A DNA stretch of 64,000 nt from Macrobrachium rosenbergii (lineage: Eukaryota > Arthropoda > Malacostraca > Decapoda > Palaemonidae): the NCBI RefSeq assembly GCF_040412425.1, contig NC_089781.1, positions 55,364,813 through 55,428,812 of the forward strand. The letters are read 5' to 3'. Shown one piece after another: positions 47,333 to 59,429 of the stretch; the first letter of the stretch is position 1; each line of letters starts with the position of its first letter. A program made the position numbers and the translations under genes. The notes under the pieces are model-generated. The model had not been told where the DNA came from and did not search any database. It worked only from the letters and a program-made list of their open reading frames with translations.

Positions 47333-48769
47333 CCCTTAAATTTAAATACTGGATGTATCGTAAGTCCCTGATGTAAGATTGTCTGTCGGGATGAATAACA
47401 TCGAACGGACGCATTGTGGAGACTAAGCAAAAATTTCAACTTTCGGTCTAATTTGACTCATGCAGAAATGGTCGAAAAACGCAATTGTAAGGGCTCTTAC
47501 ATTCTAGTAATATTCAATCATTTATCTTCATTTTGAAACAAATTGGGAGTCTCTAGTTGCTATTTCGATTTATGGTGAATTTTTGAAAAATTTATAGATT
47601 TTTATTCTTATGTCCTGTGAATCAGGGGCTCTGCCGAAAAATTTCAAAAAATTTTTTCGTCCATTTTGTCGTATGTTTTATGCAACCGTTTTATATTACG
47701 TTACATAAAGTTTTATATATGAAAATGTGCTGTTTCAATTTCATGTAAAATAATTGGTGAAAAAACAAACAACCCATGGTTGTAGCTTTAGAAATGGTTG
47801 AAAATCCAATTGTAAGCTAAAACTGTTACATTCTAGTAATATTCAATCAATTACCTTCATTTTGCAACAAATTGGAAGTCTCTTTTCCACTGTATTTCGA
47901 TTTATGGTGAATTTTTGAAAACAAACTTTTTCCTTACATCCGCTGCACACCTAATAACTCGGCCAACATCTCAGAAATTCTTTTCACTTTTTCATAATGT
48001 TTGCACCATTTTATATTAGTCGTTAAAGTTTTATATATGAAAATGTGCCCAATTTCATGTAGAATACAACAGAAAATAAATCGTGGTTGTAGCTTTTATC
48101 AATTTTGAAATATTTTCATATAAATCACGATAAAAATTTCAATTGTGGTCAACTTGACTCGACCGAAATGGTCAAAAACTGCAATTGTATGCTAAAACAC
48201 TTACAGTCTAGTAATATTCAATCAATTACCTTCATTTTTGCAATAAACTTGAAGTCTCTAGCACAATATTTTTGATTTATGGTGAATTTAAAAAAACTTT
48301 TTTACTCATTTGAAGAGATAACAGCAATTCATGCATCATTTTGTGATAATATTTTCTTGTGTTTTTTTGATCGGTTTAAAATTTGTTATATACCAAAATC
48401 ATCGCAATTTAGTGTACAATACAGTTTTTCTTTTAAAAAAAATTTCTGTCGTTAAAAGTAACTCTGTTAGTCTTTAACCTGTTTGCTTACAGCGTTGATT
48501 TGTATACAATTATATATGAAATTTTTTTAATGTGCATATGTCTTATATTCCAATATTTATATATGATAATGATATTTTTTCATTTCTGATGGTTGCATTA
48601 ATAAACTTCAAAAATGAAAAAAAAGCCAAAATGAACTCTTAATCTTAAAACTAAGCATGCTGTGATTTTTGAAAAAATTTTTTCCGCTTCTCCCTCACTG
48701 ATAACGCCGAAATTTGTATAATTTGAGACGTTTTTTAAGAAAAATAAATAAAGGCTCTTTGTTTAATGG
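47333..48769 (-). mobile_element. Satellite-bearing piggyBac-like element, short copy
   Basis: The left boundary is TTAA then CCCTTAAATTTAAATACTGG (47329 on). The right boundary, GTTTAATGG then TTAT (48770-48773), is a decayed version of the complement of CCCTTTAACGC and TTAA. Inside, about three satellite units are marked by ACATTCTAGTAATATTCAATCA at about 47500 and 47830 and a variant at 48205. The segment at about 48530-48720 is the reverse complement of 59470-59690. It is 1.4 kb against 3.3 kb for the copy at 59434 and has no coding capacity. Confidence 0.75.
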
Positions 48770-48773
48770 TTAT

Positions 48774-50092
48774 CTTTAAAATTGGCCTAAAAATAAAAAA
48801 GTAGTTCGCGTTTGAAGTGCAATAAAAGTGAAAACTGAGAAAAACGACCGTAAAGGTCAACAAGTGGTTTTTTTGGCACTCGTGGAAAAAACTTATCTTA
48901 GAGCATTATTTTGGTTGATTTCTGGCTCCAGGTCACAACCCCCCCCCTTTATAAAAAGGGGTATTATTCACTCAAGAAAAAATCATCAAGTACCACCTAA
49001 CTCATTGTTGCCTGGTTTGAAACTAAGAAACTAAAAGTTTAGTAGCTATCAGGCAGATATTCTTGACTCATTTTCAGTCATTTTTTTCACTTGTTTGGTC
49101 TTTTTGGTCTTTGGAGTTTCAATTTCAAGCCTTTTTGCCTCTCGAATGAAGAACTTCTTCTATACTTTCACTTGTGCCAAACAGATGTGTTAGTAAGTTG
49201 AGTTTCTCATAGCCGAAGTTGTGTTCAATTTCCTCAATATTTATCTCACTCAATTGATGGTGCTGAGATTTTCCATTGCTAATTCGACTGGGGCACTAAC
49301 TGTAAACCTACACGATTGGCACTTCATTAAAATATCAGTATCCCATCTATTGGCAATTTCGACCTTGCACCTAATACCCGTACACTCATTTTATCTAACT
49401 GAGATTTGATATAATGAACTTGTCATCATATACTCCTTTTCATCATCCTTTATTCATTTCATCAACTGTGAGCGTATTTTTGAAGGTGAAAGTATATAGA
49501 TTGTATTTAGAGTTACTGGATAAAAAAAGAAACGGGTAAACACCGCAAATAGCGAAAAAACTGCTCAGAGTAAAAGTTGCCCACCACCCGCTTTCAGCGC
49601 TTGGGGGTTCCCTGTTCTACCACGTTCACCATGGAACAAGCCATTGTTGTTGCCAGACGCTGCCATACGTAGATAAATGATATAAAAATCAAAATAATTA
49701 ATAAATTAGGCGAATAAAGGAAAAAATGACAATAGTCATTAGAGCCAAAATCAGCCCTACTCACTCACCGTGGGGGCGGAGGCCCAAAACCCCATCAATT
49801 TTAATATTTCGAAAAAATGCTTTGGTCACGTGATAACGAAGGTATTCCTCATGTCTTATGGCCATTTAACCATTTTTTTATTTCAAAAATATTCATCAAA
49901 AATCGAATAGTGCGCTCCCCTTAAATGGGGATTTCGCCGCCGATATCCAGTTAATGGTGCCGTTAAGTGGGGTTTTCAGTGCTATTATCGCTGATTTTAG
50001 GTTAGCAGCACTCAGAGGGAGACGGAACCCCTAATGTTATATATAAATATTATAAGTATATATATAGTATATATATATATATATACAGTATA
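48774..50092. other. Non-coding sequence
   Basis: No gene recognised. A dispersed-repeat segment with CCAGTTAATGGTGCCGTTAAG lies at about 49950-49971. An imperfect TA run is at 50037-50090. Frames at 48828-49034 and 49221-49409 match nothing. Confidence 0.4.
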
Positions 50093-50417
50093 CAGTAAAC
50101 CCTTACGTCCCGCGATATGGACTCATGCATTCGAACATTCTATAGAACATATCTACCCATTATTTGTTCACCCATTCCTCCAGCCTGTTTTTCACTGAGA
50201 AATATTCACTAATTATTGTATTTTCAGATAATTTTCATGAATAAATGCACTTTTTATGATAAAACTATTAAAATACTCAGGTATAAGCATTTTTACAGGG
50301 TTTTTCTTGTGTTTAAACTATCAAAATGGGCAGTTCTAAGTGTTTTTAGAAGGGTTTTATGTATTTATTTTAGCTATTCAAGTGGGGTATTTCCCCATAA
50401 ATCACAGGGGTTCACTG
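50093..50417. mobile_element. TA-target MITE, best-preserved ends
   Basis: It starts CAGTAAACCC and ends GGGGTTCACTG, flanked by TA on both sides (50091-50092 and 50418-50419). The 325-base interior is non-coding and aligns with the copies at 4845-5198 and 15985-16277. Confidence 0.85.
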
Positions 50418-50443
50418 TATATACATATAATGTTTATATACAT

Positions 50444-50446
<3 letters not shown>

Positions 50447-50520
<74 letters not shown>
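50447..50520. repeat. (TA)n microsatellite
   Basis: About 37 TA units. The 158-codon frame that crosses it (50216-50692) is a by-product of the MITE and this repeat. Confidence 0.97.
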
Positions 50521-50524
<4 letters not shown>

Positions 50525-50845
50525 GTTGCACAAATTCACAGACACTTAATTTTTCATTGGAACCTAACTAATGGCCATATGCAAGTTTTTCACAGACACG
50601 CAACAGTTGCAAACACTGAGAAACCCTGCAAAGTGTTTATGTTTAATTTTTTATGTGATTTATATTTTCAACTTATATGTGCAAATAAATAACATTAAAT
50701 ATTATTAAAAGTAATAATTTTTCTCTCTCTCTCTCTTTCAGTGAGATGACAGAATTTTTATGATACATGTATAAAGGAATGTTTATTTGTATGATAAATA
50801 AACTTTTTACCTAATAATAAGTACTAATTTTCAAATATTAATAAA

Positions 50846-50881
<36 letters not shown>

Positions 50882-51165
50882 GTACGATTAAATAATACGT
50901 AACTCAAAGAACGAGAGCAATTGGTTTTCCCCCTTCCTTTCAGGACAGATCCGACCTCATTAAAGCAAAGATAGATGCTCAGAATTGATACTCTTGAAAT
51001 ATCAAAATTATATTAAATTACTGTTGAATGTATATTAAAATGATATATAAGTGTTTCAGGATGATAGTATAAGCATTTTAGAGGGTACATTTTATGATAA
51101 AATAATGATTTACAGTATGTACTAATTTTCAAATATTAATATCAAGTTTAATATGATAAAATAAT

Positions 51166-51197
<32 letters not shown>

Positions 51198-51251
51198 AGA
51201 TGAGAGAATTTTTCCTACATGTAATATCTACGTATGTTTCTTTTGTATGAT
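50521..51251. repeat. Non-coding region with short microsatellites
   Basis: (TC)n at about 50721-50738 and 51163-51191, and (AAT)n at about 50848-50878. The phrase GTACTAATTTTCAAATATTA occurs twice (about 50821 and 51119) and again at 63188, marking a dispersed repeat around the insertion site of copy D. No gene seen. Confidence 0.6.
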
Positions 51252-51592
51252 AAAAGGGATTTTGACAAAGGAAAAATCTATTTCTGAGGGAGGCCCTGTG
51301 TCACCCGGTGAAATTCCTATCAAGCACGAATTTCCAGGTATAGATATTGCTAAATATACCAGAGAAAAAGCTATCAGGAAATGCTGGGGTTACTACCCCC
51401 AGATCGAACATCTATTATGGAATAGACGTCGGTATAGGTAAGGGTGAGTGATAGTTGTCACTGCCACAGGACTGCACTCTGTAGATATCCCAATGACAAA
51501 ACCCCCGGAACGTGAGGAGCCAATCTAACGCCCGCACTCACCTGCCCGCCAACCGACGACACCATGACCATCTGTACTCATTCCAGGCTAGC
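51252..51592 (-). repeat. Copy D right inverted terminal repeat
   Basis: Reverse complement of 62852-63166, with an extra outer segment AAAAGGGATTTTGACAAAGG. It carries the family words AATTTCCAGGTATAGATATTG and TACTACCCCCAGATCGAAC. Confidence 0.9.
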
Positions 51593-51648
51593 ACCCCCCA
51601 CAAGCTTGGTATGCCTACTCGGGGAGGGAAATCTAGACACTGGGAGGG

Positions 51649-51740
51649 TCACTGGGTGACACAGGGCCTCCCTCAGAAATAGATTTTTCCTTTGTCAAAA
51701 TCCCTTTTCTGAGCTCGTCCCTGTGTCAGCCGGTGAAATT
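51649..51740 (-). promoter_or_regulatory. Copy D internal complementary region
   Basis: Read on the plus strand, CTCAGAAATAGATTTTTCC through CCCTTTT (51672-51708) is the reverse complement of the right outer end at 51252. CTGAGCTCGTCCCTGTGTCAGC (51709-51730) is the complement of the left outer end at 63166. The two halves meet exactly, as in copy C. Confidence 0.9.
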
Positions 51741-52192
51741 ATGACAGAGAATCATACTAAGCTTTGGTGAAAGTTTGAAAGGAGCGAATAGTTAGGTGAA
51801 CATGTATAAAAACACTATTACTGAAAACAGTTTTAATTATCCATCAAAACATGATTAAATACCAAAGGTATAGGCAGATAAACTGAGTTATAACTAGGGA
51901 TACAATTAATATCACAGTAAAGGACATGAGAAACAACTATGTACATAAATAATACTAAATGGGAAGGTACTAAGACTAAATAAACGACAGAAAAATTTAT
52001 AAAGGTACCTCCGGCTTAAAACTAAATTACAGTAAACATAACATGCTGCAAACTTAAAAACTAACACCACAAAATTGTACATCATAATATGAGGAGCCAG
52101 GCTGTGAAGCATGTCTGGTCCAGGAGAAAATGGCAGGGCAAGTAAATGAGGCAGGTGGGCGGGGGGGAGAAGATAGGGATTAAAGGTTAATT
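51741..52192 (-). other. Copy D 3' untranslated region
   Basis: Between recombinase stop and complementary region; AT-rich, no gene. The related segment in copy A starts at about 18506 with the same GACAGAGAAT word. Confidence 0.5.
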
Positions 52193-53614
52193 TTAAGGTG
52201 GAGGGACAATGCTCCCTACAGCCACCGCAGGGAACTTCAGAGCTTCCAGTGATTTCAGATAGGGGCGTTTGAACACTGATGGAGATTTCCAGCCCGTGTA
52301 CTTCTTAAGCTCATCAAAATTCATATTATGAAAATAATCAGTGGAGGTAGCCACTGCTCGGATATCATGAACCTTAGGGACCGAATCCGGATTAGCTTGC
52401 TTAATGAAGTACAGAACTTGTTGTCTTATAGCCTTTAAAGAAAGCGTTCCTCCTTTTTCCCTGATAAAAAGAGGACCAGACAAACACGAGAAGTTCTCCA
52501 TAAATAGGTCCTCAAGGTAGCGAATGGGCATAAAGACAGGTCTTGTGGAAGAGGAACAACCTTCCAGGGGGACCACATATCCTGAGGGTCTTCATTTTTT
52601 GCTAAGAACCTTTGATCTGGGGAAAGCAGAACTTCTCCTGACGGAGAAAAAATCCACATGATTCGCACCTCTAGAGAGAGCAGACAGTTCTGATATTCTG
52701 GCACCTGAAGCTAGACTAATTAGGAACAATGTCTTCCTTAACAGATTCAAATAAGAACATTGATCGTTATTAGTTTCTGAGGCTAATTTTAGAACATCGT
52801 TAAGAAACCAGGAAACCGTATGTGGACGGGTCGCTGGTCTCAAACGAGCGCATGCTCTGGGAATGGATGAAAAATATGAATCTGTTAAATCCATCTTAAA
52901 GCCATGCAAAAACACCTTTTTCAAAGCTGATTTTGCTGTGGTAATGGTGGCCGGAGCCAGACCTTTTTCAAACAGTGATCTAAAGAATGATATTGCCAAA
53001 TTGGTGGTCATGACTTGAGCTTCAGATTCCTTCAAAAAAGATGCTAACTTTTTAACTGCTGAATCGTACTGTCTGAGGGTAGAATCTCTTTTATCTGATT
53101 CCAGAAACAGAGTATTAACGGGATCAATATCCGCACCTCTCTGAGCGGCGAATTTCATAAAGTCCATAAAGCCAGGGCATTCAGAATTCTTGAGGAAGCT
53201 GACACAGTCCGTGTTTGCACTACTTGAGTCAGCTGTGGCTTGGGTATTTGATGACACCGTAGTTTGAGCTCCAGAAGAAGAGGGAACCAATTGCTCTTCG
53301 GCCAGTTGGGAGCTACCAGGGCCACTTGACCTTTGAATGACCTGAGCTTGTGCAACACCTTTAACAGCAGGTTTACTGGCAGGAAAAGATAGATTTTCTG
53401 CCATTTGTTCCAGTCCACTGACATTGCGTCCGTAGCGTAAGCTCGGGGATCCAGGTTGGGAGCAACATAACAAGGGAGTTTGTGATTGCTCTCCGTGGCA
53501 AACAAGTCCACCTGAAGGCCCGGAACCTGACGGCATATCCATCTGAAACAAAGCTACGTCCAGGGACCATTCTGACTCCAGCGGAGTTGCCCTGACAGGA
53601 GTCTGCAATGACAT
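52193..53614 (-). pseudogene. Copy D tyrosine recombinase
   Basis: A 340-codon frame (52592-53614) overlaps the end of pol. It then gives the recombinase N-terminal domain (SDKRDSTLRQYDSAVKKLAS, GLAPATITTAKSALKKVF) and the first catalytic Arg in SGARISELSALSRG. A frame change near 52590 leads to the last 127 codons (52193-52576) with PKVHDIRAVATS (His, Arg), YTGWKS and FKRPYLKSL carrying the nucleophile Tyr. The residue before Tyr is Pro where copy C has His. The enzyme would integrate circular element DNA. The frameshift and Pro suggest it is inactive. Confidence 0.85.
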
Positions 53615-55150
53615 TCGGACTCCTGCTAGATGGGTAGCTGATAGGTGCCAGCCGTGCTTCTCCGCCAGGAGAAAATGGCTATCATCACTTGGTTTATCCG
53701 ACTCGATTTGGAACCCCTCTGTTTATGCAATGTACCACTACTGCGCTGTCCAGCACCAGCCTGATATGAATCTGGTTGGTGGGGCAAAGTTTTTTCAGAG
53801 TTAGAAACACTGCCATTGCCTCCAAAATGTTTATGTGGAATTGACAGAACAGAGTGGACCATGTACCCTGTACCTTTTTTTTTTTGGTGAGTACCCTCCC
53901 CAGCCGCTTAACGAAGCGTCTGTGTGGATTATTAGAGCTAGGGAAGGGAATTGAAGGGGAACTGACTTCGAAAGACCCTTGACTGTGGACCACGGCCGGA
54001 GTCTTTTCCTCAGCACCGGAGGAATTAAAGACACCTTGTCCCTGAGCTTGACATTGGCTCGTCTCCGCCACACTCTGTTTATGTCTTTCAGTTTTGCTTT
54101 TAGGAGCCGGTCTGTTATGGATGCGAACTGAAGAGAACCCAGGATTCTTTCTTGCGTTCTGCGAGAGGCTTTCCTGCCTTTGAGGAATTGCCTGGTGGCT
54201 TTGGCTATTTCTCTCCGTTTGGCTGGTGGAATAGACAGCTTGTGCGAGACCAGATCCCATTGGATACCCAGCCACTGAAAACGAGCCTCCGGAGTTAGGC
54301 GGGACTTCGCCCTGTTTATCTGAAAGCCTAGGGATTCCAGAAACTCGATAACTATGGCCATAGCTCTCCGGCACTCCCCGGCGTTGGATGTCCAAATTAT
54401 CCAATCATCCAGGTATGCGGCCAGCAATATCCCCCGGGACCGTAACTGCTGCACTACCGTGTCCACCAGCTTTGTGAAAATTCTGGGTGCTATGTTGAGC
54501 CCGAATGGCATGACCCTGAAGGAGTAGGCTTGTTTCCCCAGTCTGAAACCAAGGAAGGGAGAGACGTTCCGCGCAATCGGGACGTGATAATATGCGTCTG
54601 AAAGATCTATAGAGGTGGTGACGGCTCCACGAGGAAGTAGAGTCCATACCTGCGCGATTGTAAGCATGCGAAATTTGTCGCATTGTATGTAAAGATTGAG
54701 ACGCGAGAGATCCAAGATTACCCTTTGTTGACTGGAGTCTTTCTTGGGAACACTGAACAGTCTGCCCTGAAATTTCAGGTGTCTCACTTTCTTTATGGCC
54801 CTCTTTTGGAGTAATTCCACCGCAAAGTCCCGCAGAGCTTTGGAAGACGGCTGATGAAATCTGATCAGAGGGGGAGGGCCCTTGATCCAACTCCACCCCA
54901 AACCTTTGGAGACTATACTGTGGGCCCACGGACTGAAGGTCCACTGGTCCCTGAACAGGTGCAGTCTGCCACCCACCTGACTGGTCTCACTGGGAAGGTG
55001 CAGGTTTGCCTCCTCTACCTCGGCCTCCTCTACCTCGGCCTCCTCTCCCCCGGGAGATGGATCGCACGGCAGCCTTGCCTCTGAAGGAGGCCCTTGCTCT
55101 ACTCCCCCTTGCGCCCCTGTAAAGGCCTCGAAACGACCCCTGGCCCTCAT
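53155..55150 (-). pseudogene. Copy D pol: reverse transcriptase and RNase H
   Basis: The main 439-codon frame (53831-55150) starts in overlap with gag and holds the RT. Motifs: FQGRLFSVPKKDSSQQRVIL, SIDLSDAYYHVPI (catalytic Asp near residue 182), FRVMPFGLNIAPRIF, and AAYLDDWIIW (YLDD near 246-249). RNase H begins with IIHTDASLSGWGGY near residue 411. The frame then breaks at a run of about 11 A in the coding strand near 53875. It resumes with FHINILEAMAVFLTLKKL (catalytic Glu) in another frame, and NVIADS supplies the last Asp. MDLFATESNHKLP to ALALWTL (53155-53511) is the post-RNase H block. It would make cDNA from element RNA. Confidence 0.88.
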
Positions 55151-57373
55151 AGGAGGGGTTGTATACAGGAGACGTCACGAAGGAAGGTGCGGCAAGGGAG
55201 TGCTGAGCTGGCTGCACCAGCACGAACTGTTGAGGTTGGGCCTTAGAGGTAGAAGGCTGGCAAACTTGAGACAGGTACAGCTTGGACAACAGCCTGCTGG
55301 TGTTGTCTTCTGTGCCTCCTGTATCTCTTTGCCAGGTCTATTTTGAGGGCCGGGCGGACTCGGGGTTTTCCTTTTAAAAGCTGGGATACCACAGCGGGAG
55401 CGCAGACTCTGATTTGCCCTGGTTGCCTCAGCCAGGACATTATTGACTTCTTCTTCCGGGAAGATACTAGCTCCCTAGAAGGAGCTTTTCATGAGCTTGT
55501 TAGGCTCATGTCTTATGGTAGCGTCGGCGAAGATGTATTTGCGGCAGTTCATCCGAGCTACCATGAAGTCAAACAAGTCCGCCTGAAATCCCGCTAACAG
55601 AGACTTCGTCAGGACTTGGAAGAGTGGCTCATCATAAAACGTCACTGTGGTTGATTCCGCCAGGCACAGGGAGTTCAATGATCGGCTCAACTGACACCTA
55701 GCCTCAAACTCTGCTTTCAGGAGGGCTTCCGGCAGTTTGGGAAGCTGCTCGCTGAATAAGGTGGATGCACACTCCGGGTCCAGCTTACCCGATGTAAAAG
55801 TGGCCGGGGCATCCTTCCAGAATTCATCGTCTCCGGGGAAGATCAGAGAGGTGGGATCAGTCTCCCGGAGCTAAGGCAACGGCTTACCTTCCGAGCATGC
55901 TTGGGCGGTCACGAGAGCCACCTTAGTCATGCAGGGGGTCAGGATCCTATCTCCCAACGAGAACATCGTGAAGTTGCCCTTGAAGGGGGTCAACTTCGTG
56001 TCCTCCGCCTGCCACTCATTAAAGGTGCGCATCAATGTTAGACTGCGCCTGGTCCCTTGGGAAGATCACTGTCTCCTTCGGGACCTTATCCGTCCTTACC
56101 CAAGCTTCCTCCGTCAGCCTGGCAAAGCCTGGGTAGGGGGGGCAGCAGATCAGGAGGAAAGAATTCCAATTCCTCGAGCCTGCGCGTGCCTAGACCCTCG
56201 ATTGTTAGGGTATCTTCATGCCGGGGAGCATGAAGGGCCAAACGCCAGGGATTTCCCTTGTCAAATGGAGGAGGCGGAGGCATCCGGAATGGGGTAATGA
56301 ACTGCTGACCCACCGAGCGCATGAACCCGAGAGCATACTCTCCTGGCTCTGCAGCCTCCCGTAAGCTTGTTAAGCTTAGCATCAACCTCCGAGGAAAACC
56401 TCTGCAAGAGCATTCCGGCAAACTCCTCCGGGTCAAAGGCAGGATGGCGAGGAGGGCTAGCCTTAGCTGCCCTCAAACTCGCTCCCTTAGCAGAGGGAGT
56501 GGCCTTGCCTGTGAAGCCACCGGACTAGCGTCCCGTGGCTTCACCGGAAGGGAAGGGTTGCCTTGCGGGAGGTTGCGGACTTATAGCCCTTCGCGCCTTC
56601 CAAGACTTCTTCAACTTGGGACAGCGGATTGCGCCCTGTCCTCCAAGTAAGAAGATTTTTGAAAGCCCTGAAAAAGAAGAAGAAGCGGTGGATGAAGGGG
56701 AATCAAAAGGAGCCCGCCCCACTGCCTCACTTACCTCCCTACCTACCTCCTGGTCCTGTTCGGTGTTCATTGGTTCCAGGTCGAGGTTTATGGCCGCCAC
56801 TTCCTCCGACACCTCCACGTACAAATTTTCGTCCTGGGGAGGCTGGGTTTCTACCCAGATCTGCTCAATGACAGGAGCGGCGACTTCAGGTGGAACAGCC
56901 GCTGAGATCCGGGCACCAGGGTAAAGCAGGTTCCGGATGTTCTCATCCAGAACGTATGGCTTCCCCGACGGAACGTTCCTGCCGTAACCAGCCACCCAGG
57001 CTCGAAGGGAACCCAAGGCGTCATTGCGGGAAGCTTGGTCGGCCTGGAAGAGAGCAGGGACTTAATAACCTAGCGCTCGGTGAAGAGATATATATAAGCA
57101 GTATATCAAGAACATAACGTACTTGAAACAACTGAGGCAACCAGGTAAACTAAAGGCGGTAACTATAGGCTTACCGACTCTTCCTGGACACGCTCGTACA
57201 GAGCGAAGCAAACCTCACAACCGTCCGGGTGCCATACGATGAGATCGTCGATCCGCACTGCACAGCCCGAATGAGAACGGCAGACAACGTGCCCATAGGG
57301 CTGGTGCAGCACAGCAGTGCACCTGGGCTCTCACAACGTACTGTCTGTAAGTGGGAGAAGGTATATGAACACA
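54987..57373 (-). pseudogene. Copy D gag
   Basis: Exon 1 (about 57175-57360) encodes GCAVRIDDLIVWHPDGCEVC, a Cys/His motif of DIRS Gag type, ending VQEES. After the intron, the second exon (down to 56525) reads ADQASRND, then VPSGKPYVLDENIRNLLYPG and an acidic stretch. Further pieces give GNPWRLALHAPRHEDTLTIE and GLGTRRLEELEFFPPDLLPP (56086-56436). A Lys/Arg-rich part follows, then an RGG-type tail RGRGGRGRGGRGRGGKPAPS ending at 54987. Gag and pol overlap by about 160 bases in different frames. Frame changes near 56500, 56080, 55700 and 55250 break the protein. Confidence 0.78.
57044..57174 (-). other. Putative phase-0 intron in copy D gag
   Basis: On the minus strand the exon ends GAGGAGTCG, followed by GTAAGCC, and the acceptor is CTCTCTTCCAG followed by GCCGACCAAGC. 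Length is 131 bases, against 103 in C and 112 in B. The reading frame is open on both sides and continues without loss (VQEES joined to ADQAS). The interior differs from B and C although the exons are well conserved. Confidence 0.7.
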
Positions 57374-59429
57374 CACTAATTTAAAAAAATGAGCAGAACC
57401 GGAAGAGATAGGGGCCTTAAACAACAGCAGGTAATGGAGCATGCTAATTAATTTATACCGAACCCGCCAGAGCATTCCGGCAGGACGATAAATCACAGCA
57501 AAACATGACACACACTAAATTAAGGAGCGCCGGAGATAGTTCGACGGAGCAGGCCTCAACCTAGGATCATGCAACTCTTAAATATAAAATCAACTTAAAG
57601 TATAATTACTGCCGGAGTCCGGCAGCAAGCATTAATTTATACCAGACCCGCTGGAATGCTCCGGCGGGACGATAAACCAGAGCAAAACATGACACACATT
57701 AAATCAAGAAACTCCGAGATAGTTCGACGGAGTAGGACCTAACTTAGGATCATGCAACTCTTAATTGTAAAATCAACTTAAAGTATAATTACTGCCGGAG
57801 ACCGGTAGTAAGTAAATGGTTAACAATATAGGATAGCAGTACACTGCTGGTCACAGTGCTCCGGCGCAGACCCCTCTGAGATCCCGTGCCTCCGTCACTT
57901 GGTTACAGCGGGAGGGCGGGGTAAATCATTACCTCAGTTAGTATACAGCTAGAGAACTAGGTGTGACTAAGGCCAACCTACTGAAAACCAAAACCACCGG
58001 AGTGGTAACAGGTAAGAAGGCAACGGGAGGGCCGGGGACGGCGGAGCGGAACCAGTTAGGAAATGTTTGAACCCTGAGGGTGATCGAAGTTCAGCCCGAC
58101 CCGGAGGAGAGCGAACCAACGAAACACTAGCCGAGCGGTTGACACCAGAACGGAGGCCAGGAGGGTGGGTGACTCTCAACTGGGAACCGGACTAGTCCCC
58201 ACGGGTGACGATCGAAGAGACCAACGTCCCACACGGGGAGATGAGACACCACTGGCAAAGTCAGGAGGCAGTACTTAGAATGGTGGAATCGAGAGTTATG
58301 TTCAAGTGGATGGGGACCCCTATCCACTGACTAAAACTTCCCACGGGCATCGGCACAGACGTGTCGACTTCCTGCTCGCAGGGAGACTCATGACACTCAC
58401 CAAAAGTACTAGGGGAGGATAGGACAACAGCACTAGTCTATAGCAACGCCAAACTCTCACCCTCCTCTGAAGGCACAGCCCAGACAGTAAAAGGGGAGGA
58501 GAGAGAGGAGAGGAAGAGGGGTGGAAGGGAGAGAAATTCCCGTAAAGTAGTCCAACCAACAACCGACCCATAGGGTAGAAGGGCAATGCATAAAGAAGAT
58601 CCCCGTTTTTATTTTTCCTTCTCTCCTCATTAGAGGGGGAGGGGATGGGGGCTTCAGATGCTCTAGCAAACCCGAAAAACGGGAGGTAAAGCGGATGGAA
58701 CAACCAACGGAACTCCCTCAACCAGCCTACCCTCCTCCCCCTGGCCGGGAGAGAGTCGGGAGAGATGGGAGCTAAGACAATGCCAAAGCCTGAACCTGAA
58801 TAGCCTAACCCACCGATTGGAGCGAGAGGGCTAGGCTAAGATCAATTACTGATAAGTACCGCTAAAGTTAACCAATAACTACATAAGTACACATAATATG
58901 ATCGAATATACAAAAATATAAGAACTTGTGTTAAGTGTATAGCCTAACCGAGCGAGGCGAGCAGGAGGTAGGCAGCCAACTGGCTGCACCTGACGCCGAG
59001 CCCAGACCACAATAAACCCGAATTATCCATGTCATCCATTACACTACAAATCAGAGAAACTGAGAAAGCACCACCTTGGAGAGGGAATCTATTCGCGCGA
59101 GAGCCTGGTATCAGCTATGAATTAACTGTAAGAACCGAGATAAGGGGAGGAAGCCTCCGTGAGGAATGACGCTAATCAAGGTACCAGGAATCGCCCGACA
59201 TAGATAAACACCTCCAAAAGGAACTTCTTGAAGGGGAATTACGAAACATGAGTAAATTTGTAAATGACCGAGAGAAACCCCTGCAGAAACAAGCTGTAAG
59301 GGTGTACCTCAAGGTCATCATGGCGGAGGCAGCGAACGCTGGGGAGCGTCCAATATATGACCCTGTAAATATTAACTTACGGGCCAATAAAAGCCTCACT
59401 GATAATAAAACCCCACAAGAAGATGGTAC
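57374..59429 (-). other. Copy D 5' leader, non-coding
   Basis: Collinear with 38620-40340 of copy C. An internal direct duplication is visible: the segment about 57445-57570 recurs at 57630-57760 (both with ACAGCAAAACATGACACACA or a close variant and AGATAGTTCGACGGAG). Frames such as 58320-58721 are not conserved in C and are not called. Confidence 0.55.
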
